Assembly (NCBI GenBank): GCA_947165505.1
Contig: CAMVAT010000024.1
Location: 1-43,160 of the forward strand
Reading direction: 5' to 3'
Source: an uncultured Prevotellaceae bacterium
GTDB taxonomy: Bacteria; Bacteroidota; Bacteroidia; Bacteroidales; Bacteroidaceae
Length of the DNA stretch: 43,160 nucleotides
How positions within the stretch are numbered: position 1 is the first letter of the stretch; each line of letters opens with the position of its first letter. The position numbers and the translations under genes were made by a program. Positions 41,301-43,160 of this stretch are shown in pieces. Below the pieces are notes generated by a model that was not told the origin of the DNA, ran no database searches, and was given only the letters and a program-made list of their open reading frames with translations.

Positions 41301-43041
41301 GAATAAGAAGAGCTTTGAGAAAGAGGTGACCATCAAGGCCGACACCTCGACCATCATCTCGCACAACAAAAAGACCAAACGGCTCACCGTCACCGCCAAG
41401 GACAAGAGCGGCAAGACCGTGAAGGTGAAGTATAAGAAGGTGGACGACAATAAGATCATGGTGTATAACAACACCGACAGCACCGCCACGTTTAAAATCA
41501 CCGTCACGCCGAAAGAGCCGCTCGACGACAAGGCATGGTACAAGACGGCACAGTGTCTGGCACGCGTGCTGATGATGGTGCGCAACGTCAGTTTCTCGTA
41601 CAGCAACCATTACGTGATGACGCTGCCGGGATTCATGCACACCATCGGCGACGCCTTCGGACAGCGGCGCGGCGACGTGCTCTCACCGGGTCTCGACTTC
41701 GCCTTCGGCTTCATCGACGACAGTTTCCTTGACAAGGCCGTCGATAACGGGTGGCTCTATACCGACGGACTGTCGGCCGAGTCGGCCACGACCAACAAGG
41801 TCGAAGACCTGCAGCTGCGCATGACGCTCGAGCCCGTGCGCGAGCTCAAGATCGACCTCAACGCCTCGCGCTCCATGACCACCGCCCGCCGCATACAATA
41901 CATGTATCAGGGCATGCCCACCACCCAGAGCGGTATGTTCTCGATGACCACCATCTCGCTGGGCAGCGCCTTCGAGAGCACCGGCGACGCCAACAACGGC
42001 TACCACTCGGCCACGTTCGAGAAGTTCTGCAAGTCGCTGGCCGCCTTCCGCGAGCGGGTAGAGGCACGCTATGCCGGAGCCGTCTATCCCAACGGCACCA
42101 CCCTGGCCGGACAGACGTTCAACGTCCAGAACGGCGGCGTCAACCCCTACAGCGCCGATGTGATGGTGCCCGCCTTCCTCTCGGCCTACACCTCGATGAG
42201 TGGCAACTCGCTCAGCATCTTCCCCGCGCTGGCCAAGCTGCTGCCCAACTGGTCGCTGCGCTACAGCGGTCTGGGTAAGTTGCCGTGGTTCCGCGACCAT
42301 TTCAAGAGTGTCACCCTGAGTCATGCGTATAAGAGCATCTACACGGTCGGCTCTTACGCGTCGTTCAGCACGTGGCAGGAGTATATGGATGGTCTCGGCT
42401 TCGTCACCGATGCCACCACGGGCAATCCCGTGCCCAGCAGCATGTTCAACGTCTCTACCGTCAGCATCAACGAGTCGTTTACGCCGCTGATGGGTCTCGA
42501 GGTCACGCTGCACAACAACATGAGCCTGAAGCTGGAGTATCGCAGCACGCGTGTCATCAACCTCAGTATGACGAGCGTGCAGATCAATGAGGCGACCTCC
42601 AACGACTGGGTCTTTGGCATGGGGTATAAGATCAACGACTTCAGTTTCGCACGTCTGTTTGGCGGCAGCAAGCGCATGGTGAAGAACAATGCGAAGAAGA
42701 GCCGCGGCAGCGACGATGATGACAGCAAGGGCAATGCGTCGAAGAGCAACACCAACAGCCGCAACACCTCGGGATTCAACCACGACCTCAACCTGCGGTT
42801 CGATCTCTCCTACCGCAAGCAGGCCAACATCAGCCGCGACATCGCCTCGATGGTGAGCAGCGCCTCATCGGGCAACTCAGCGTTTAAGTTCTCGTTCAAA
42901 GCCGACTATACGCTGTCTAAGTTGCTCACCATGACCTTCTATTTCGACCGCCAGACCAACACGCCACTCCTCTCAGCCAGCAGTTACCCCACCACGACGA
43001 GCGACTTCGGTCTCAGTCTGAAATTCTCGCTCACGAGGTGA
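35362..43041 (+). CDS. sprA: SprA (Sov), the type IX secretion outer-membrane translocon
   Basis: The product has 2559 residues, the size of SprA/Sov (about 2400-2500). A signal peptide-like start (MNRRLKTLSLLLCAITVMAG) is followed by a low-complexity segment with PVPPPKEGGAAWAP (about 45-58) coded by a palindromic repeat. A SprA N-terminal domain follows (about 180-340, KIFGPGGVRIKTQGTAELKMG, DKVNMNLNYNTDATFDFD, GNISFPTNSTLIRGASSLFGLRTDMQFG). Long beta-strand-rich barrel sequence follows, with DDFENTKNAID and NVGWH-free but typical WGLNLNWKKES pieces. It ends in TTTSDFGLSLKFSLTR. SprA forms the 36-strand pore through which T9SS cargo leaves the cell. A Lys/Asp-rich insert (about 1935-2055) carries KDGKDGKNAKDGKD repeats. 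Heptad arrays in inverted orientation flank the gene. Confidence 0.95.
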   Translation: MNRRLKTLSLLLCAITVMAGNMMSGLRKAPAQMSLAHEPAAASPVPPPKEGGAAWAPLADPPDSTKRITMPDVIIEDEDIPDSLLNPRWKIQRTVPVSIDDLDQNPADLNRPENLKLEVIYNDTIDRYIIGNKIGGTWVDAPLMMTPEEYFKWRDRQEFYRYFKSKNEEVVANKGKEKFDFTDMHFDLGPAEKIFGPGGVRIKTQGTAELKMGATLKSIDNPSLPIRNRNTTTFDFDEKINLNVNGKVGDKVNMNLNYNTDATFDFDTQNLKLKYEGKEDEIIKLVEAGNISFPTNSTLIRGASSLFGLRTDMQFGKLKLQTVFSQKKSNSNSVSSKGGVQLTPFEIDAANYEENRHFFLAHEFRSRYDAAMKTLPNLTTGIKINRVEVWVTNKTGTTSNTRSIVALADLGENSRIRNPRWSQAGYPVPANAANSEYSEIVSTYAAARDINQTTTVLDGIGGFVGGTDYEKLERARLLTSSEYTLNDALGYISLRTPLQTDQVLAVAFEYTSGGVTYQVGEFASDVTDVNQCLFVKALKNTSNNPSQGNWDLMMKNVYYLASQVQKDKFRLDVKYQSDTAGVYLSYIPESQVKDLSIIQDLGADRLDNNLKAHSNGFFDFVEGYTVSNGRVFLPEAEPFGDYLYQFLVSKGVPSDVADKYCFYELYDSTKTVAKQTAEKDKYLLVGQFRGSSSNVISLGAYNVPQGSVRVTAGGVDLHEGSDYTVDYSAGEVTIINQSIIDAQTPVSATYESNTDYGQQRKTMVGLNWQYDFSKDFQLSGSLLHLSEQALTTKVTMGSEPLNNTIWGLNLNWKKESQWLTNMLDKIPLLHLTQPSNISFKAEFAQLIAGQASGTQDNASYLDDFENTKNAIDVSGPTSWIISSTPSMFPENKDKSGLTAGFNRSLLAWYNIDPLFTRRSSSLTPGHIKSDLKQLSNHYVREIYVRELFPNRDQSSYSGATTPQPVLNLAFYPDERGPYNFNPDLSVQGRLLSPQNTWGGMMRKLDTNDFEAANIEYVEFWLMDPFVYTNEQADAHEYGGDFYINLGEVCEDVLRDGKKFSESCMPVDGSSSFSTTQWGKVPAQATEPNGFATSSGSRQLQDVGFNGLNDEEERAYPSYQEFLTAIQGKVSQAVFDSIWADPANDNYHYFRGSDYDDIQASILQRYKRINNPQGNSPDSDTRAEGYDTSYKTTPDVEDINQDYTLNEYEKYYQYHVSLRPEDMVVGRNYIVDSREYSGKGRDGESFHVTWYQFRIPLDQYEKREGNISDFSSIRFMRMFLTGFQKPIVLRFGTLDLVRGEWRVYTQNLSTTAPNNGHMAVSSVNIEENSEKLPVNYVLPPGISRQQDPTQPQLVESNEQALNMVVTNLGTGESKCVYKNTTLDLRQYKRLQMFVHANAMLENTTHLSDDQLAVFIRLGSDYKNNYYEYEIPLKLTDPGVYNKYSTNDRQSVWPEANMLDIPLSVFTALKKQRNIAKADGQASFNQVFSAYDEDHPGNKMSIVGNPTLGEVKTMIIGVRNLSGEAKSGEVWVNELRLKEYNNEGGWAAQGVLNMQLSDFGSLNVTGRYMSEGFGGLEENVMQRSTDNQVNYSVTTSLELGKFFPDKAKVSLPLYYSVSKEWKSPKYNPLDTDMQLKDALDAAGSAHERDSIEDIAVSKVVNTNFSLTNVRVGIGNKRHPMPYDPANFSFTYSHSHRHTSGETTVYENDDQWRGALNYSWTPVYKAWEPFKKIKSKSKWLEIFKRFGLNWLPQNVSFDTEITRAYYELQERDMESMQTSSIPLRFSEQFRWNRHFSIRWDLTKNLHANFQSATNAEIEEPYTPVNKDLYPDEYEAWKDSVWTSIKHLGTPIDYTQSLNVTYQLPLNLLPAFDWLNADASYQATYNWVRGSDLEDGTSLGHTINSDRTFKLNGTFNMQKLYDHVPFLKKTNERFNKTPRRPENKTAAKKMRAGKNDKDDKNAKDGKDGKNAKDGKDDPKKALPKNKKSFEKEVTIKADTSTIISHNKKTKRLTVTAKDKSGKTVKVKYKKVDDNKIMVYNNTDSTATFKITVTPKEPLDDKAWYKTAQCLARVLMMVRNVSFSYSNHYVMTLPGFMHTIGDAFGQRRGDVLSPGLDFAFGFIDDSFLDKAVDNGWLYTDGLSAESATTNKVEDLQLRMTLEPVRELKIDLNASRSMTTARRIQYMYQGMPTTQSGMFSMTTISLGSAFESTGDANNGYHSATFEKFCKSLAAFRERVEARYAGAVYPNGTTLAGQTFNVQNGGVNPYSADVMVPAFLSAYTSMSGNSLSIFPALAKLLPNWSLRYSGLGKLPWFRDHFKSVTLSHAYKSIYTVGSYASFSTWQEYMDGLGFVTDATTGNPVPSSMFNVSTVSINESFTPLMGLEVTLHNNMSLKLEYRSTRVINLSMTSVQINEATSNDWVFGMGYKINDFSFARLFGGSKRMVKNNAKKSRGSDDDDSKGNASKSNTNSRNTSGFNHDLNLRFDLSYRKQANISRDIASMVSSASSGNSAFKFSFKADYTLSKLLTMTFYFDRQTNTPLLSASSYPTTTSDFGLSLKFSLTR
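35497..35533 (+). repeat. C/G-rich palindrome inside the sprA coding sequence
   Basis: CCCCCTCCGAAGGAGGGGG (35497-35515) is an 8-bp palindrome with a 3-base loop; GGGGGGC (35511-35517) can also pair with GCCCCCC (35527-35533). The same kind of palindrome is otherwise intergenic in this window. It is read in frame as PVPPPKEGGAAWAP. Confidence 0.75.
41208..41282 (+). repeat. In-frame tandem repeat in the Lys/Asp insert of sprA
   Basis: Units of AAAGACGGCAAGGACGGC and AAGAATGCC type repeat several times and code for KDGKDGKNAKDGKD. They lie in a polar insert that breaks the barrel-like sequence. Confidence 0.75.
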
Positions 43042-43160
43042 GGTTAAAGGTTGAAGGTTGAGGGTTTAGGGTTTAGGGTTGAGGGTTTAGTGTTCTACAC
43101 TGTTGAGGGTTGAGGGTTTAGGGTTGAGGGTTCTACACTGTTGAGGGTTGAGGGTTGAGG
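43042..43160 (+). repeat. Telomere-like heptad array downstream of sprA
   Basis: GGTTGAG, GGTTTAG and TGTTCTA-CACTGTT units fill the last 119 bases and run off the window. No gene is seen here. Confidence 0.85.

Overview
The window looks like a Bacteroidales chromosome, most like Prevotella and relatives. Evidence: a SusC/SusD pair, the ruvA-sprA gene order of type IX secretion (T9SS) bacteria, a meso-diaminopimelate dehydrogenase, secreted proteins ending in a Prevotella-type 'GVYIQNGKKV' tail, and many promoters with the Bacteroidetes TAnnTTTG -7 element. Most genes are GC-rich by eye. No rRNA, tRNA, CRISPR array, integrase or transposase was seen. The species cannot be fixed from the sequence.

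Layout. 1-4 kb: a cut lipoprotein gene and a TraB/GumN protein (minus), then a PanE-like reductase and a secreted aminopeptidase C (plus). 4.1-8.6 kb: a SusD/SusC pair (minus) split by a repeat-filled spacer. 9.1-24.9 kb: an island of Ser/Thr phospho-signalling genes. It holds LytTR, FHA-TM-zinc ribbon, a membrane Ser/Thr kinase with a Cys/His array, and a double SUMF1-fold protein; then, on the minus strand, a MORN-like protein; then a secreted caspase-like peptidase, a very acidic one-pass protein, zinc ribbon-FHA, a PP2C phosphatase and a Sel1-repeat protein; then an FMN-binding protein (minus); then a second membrane kinase whose stop overlaps the start of a TonB-dependent receptor. 25-33 kb: a small charged protein and a large FN3/cleaved-adhesin protein, Ddh, and a lamin-tail/CotH protein. 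33-43 kb: an AAA ATPase, RuvA and the 2559-residue T9SS translocon SprA.

How the genes may work together. Two kinases, one phosphatase and two FHA readers form a complete write/erase/read set for phosphothreonine signalling. The same cluster encodes exported effector-like proteins (caspase-like, SUMF1-fold, Sel1, MORN-like). I infer an envelope-spanning phospho-relay; its signal and output are unknown. Two transcripts from this island, for the LytTR gene and the divergently placed MORN-like gene, begin with about 225-nt leaders that share a 20-nt motif at the same distance from the promoter, in each case enclosed by a possible stem. This is the best candidate here for an undescribed regulatory RNA.

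Intergenic regions are rich in repeats: a 137-bp palindromic element in two copies, a GGACAGGGC palindrome in five copies, telomere-like heptad arrays at six places (including inverted copies on both sides of sprA), a perfect 31-bp hairpin, and a palindrome of the intergenic C/G-rich type that lies in frame near the N-terminus of SprA. All statements about families rest on reading motifs by eye; no search was run.
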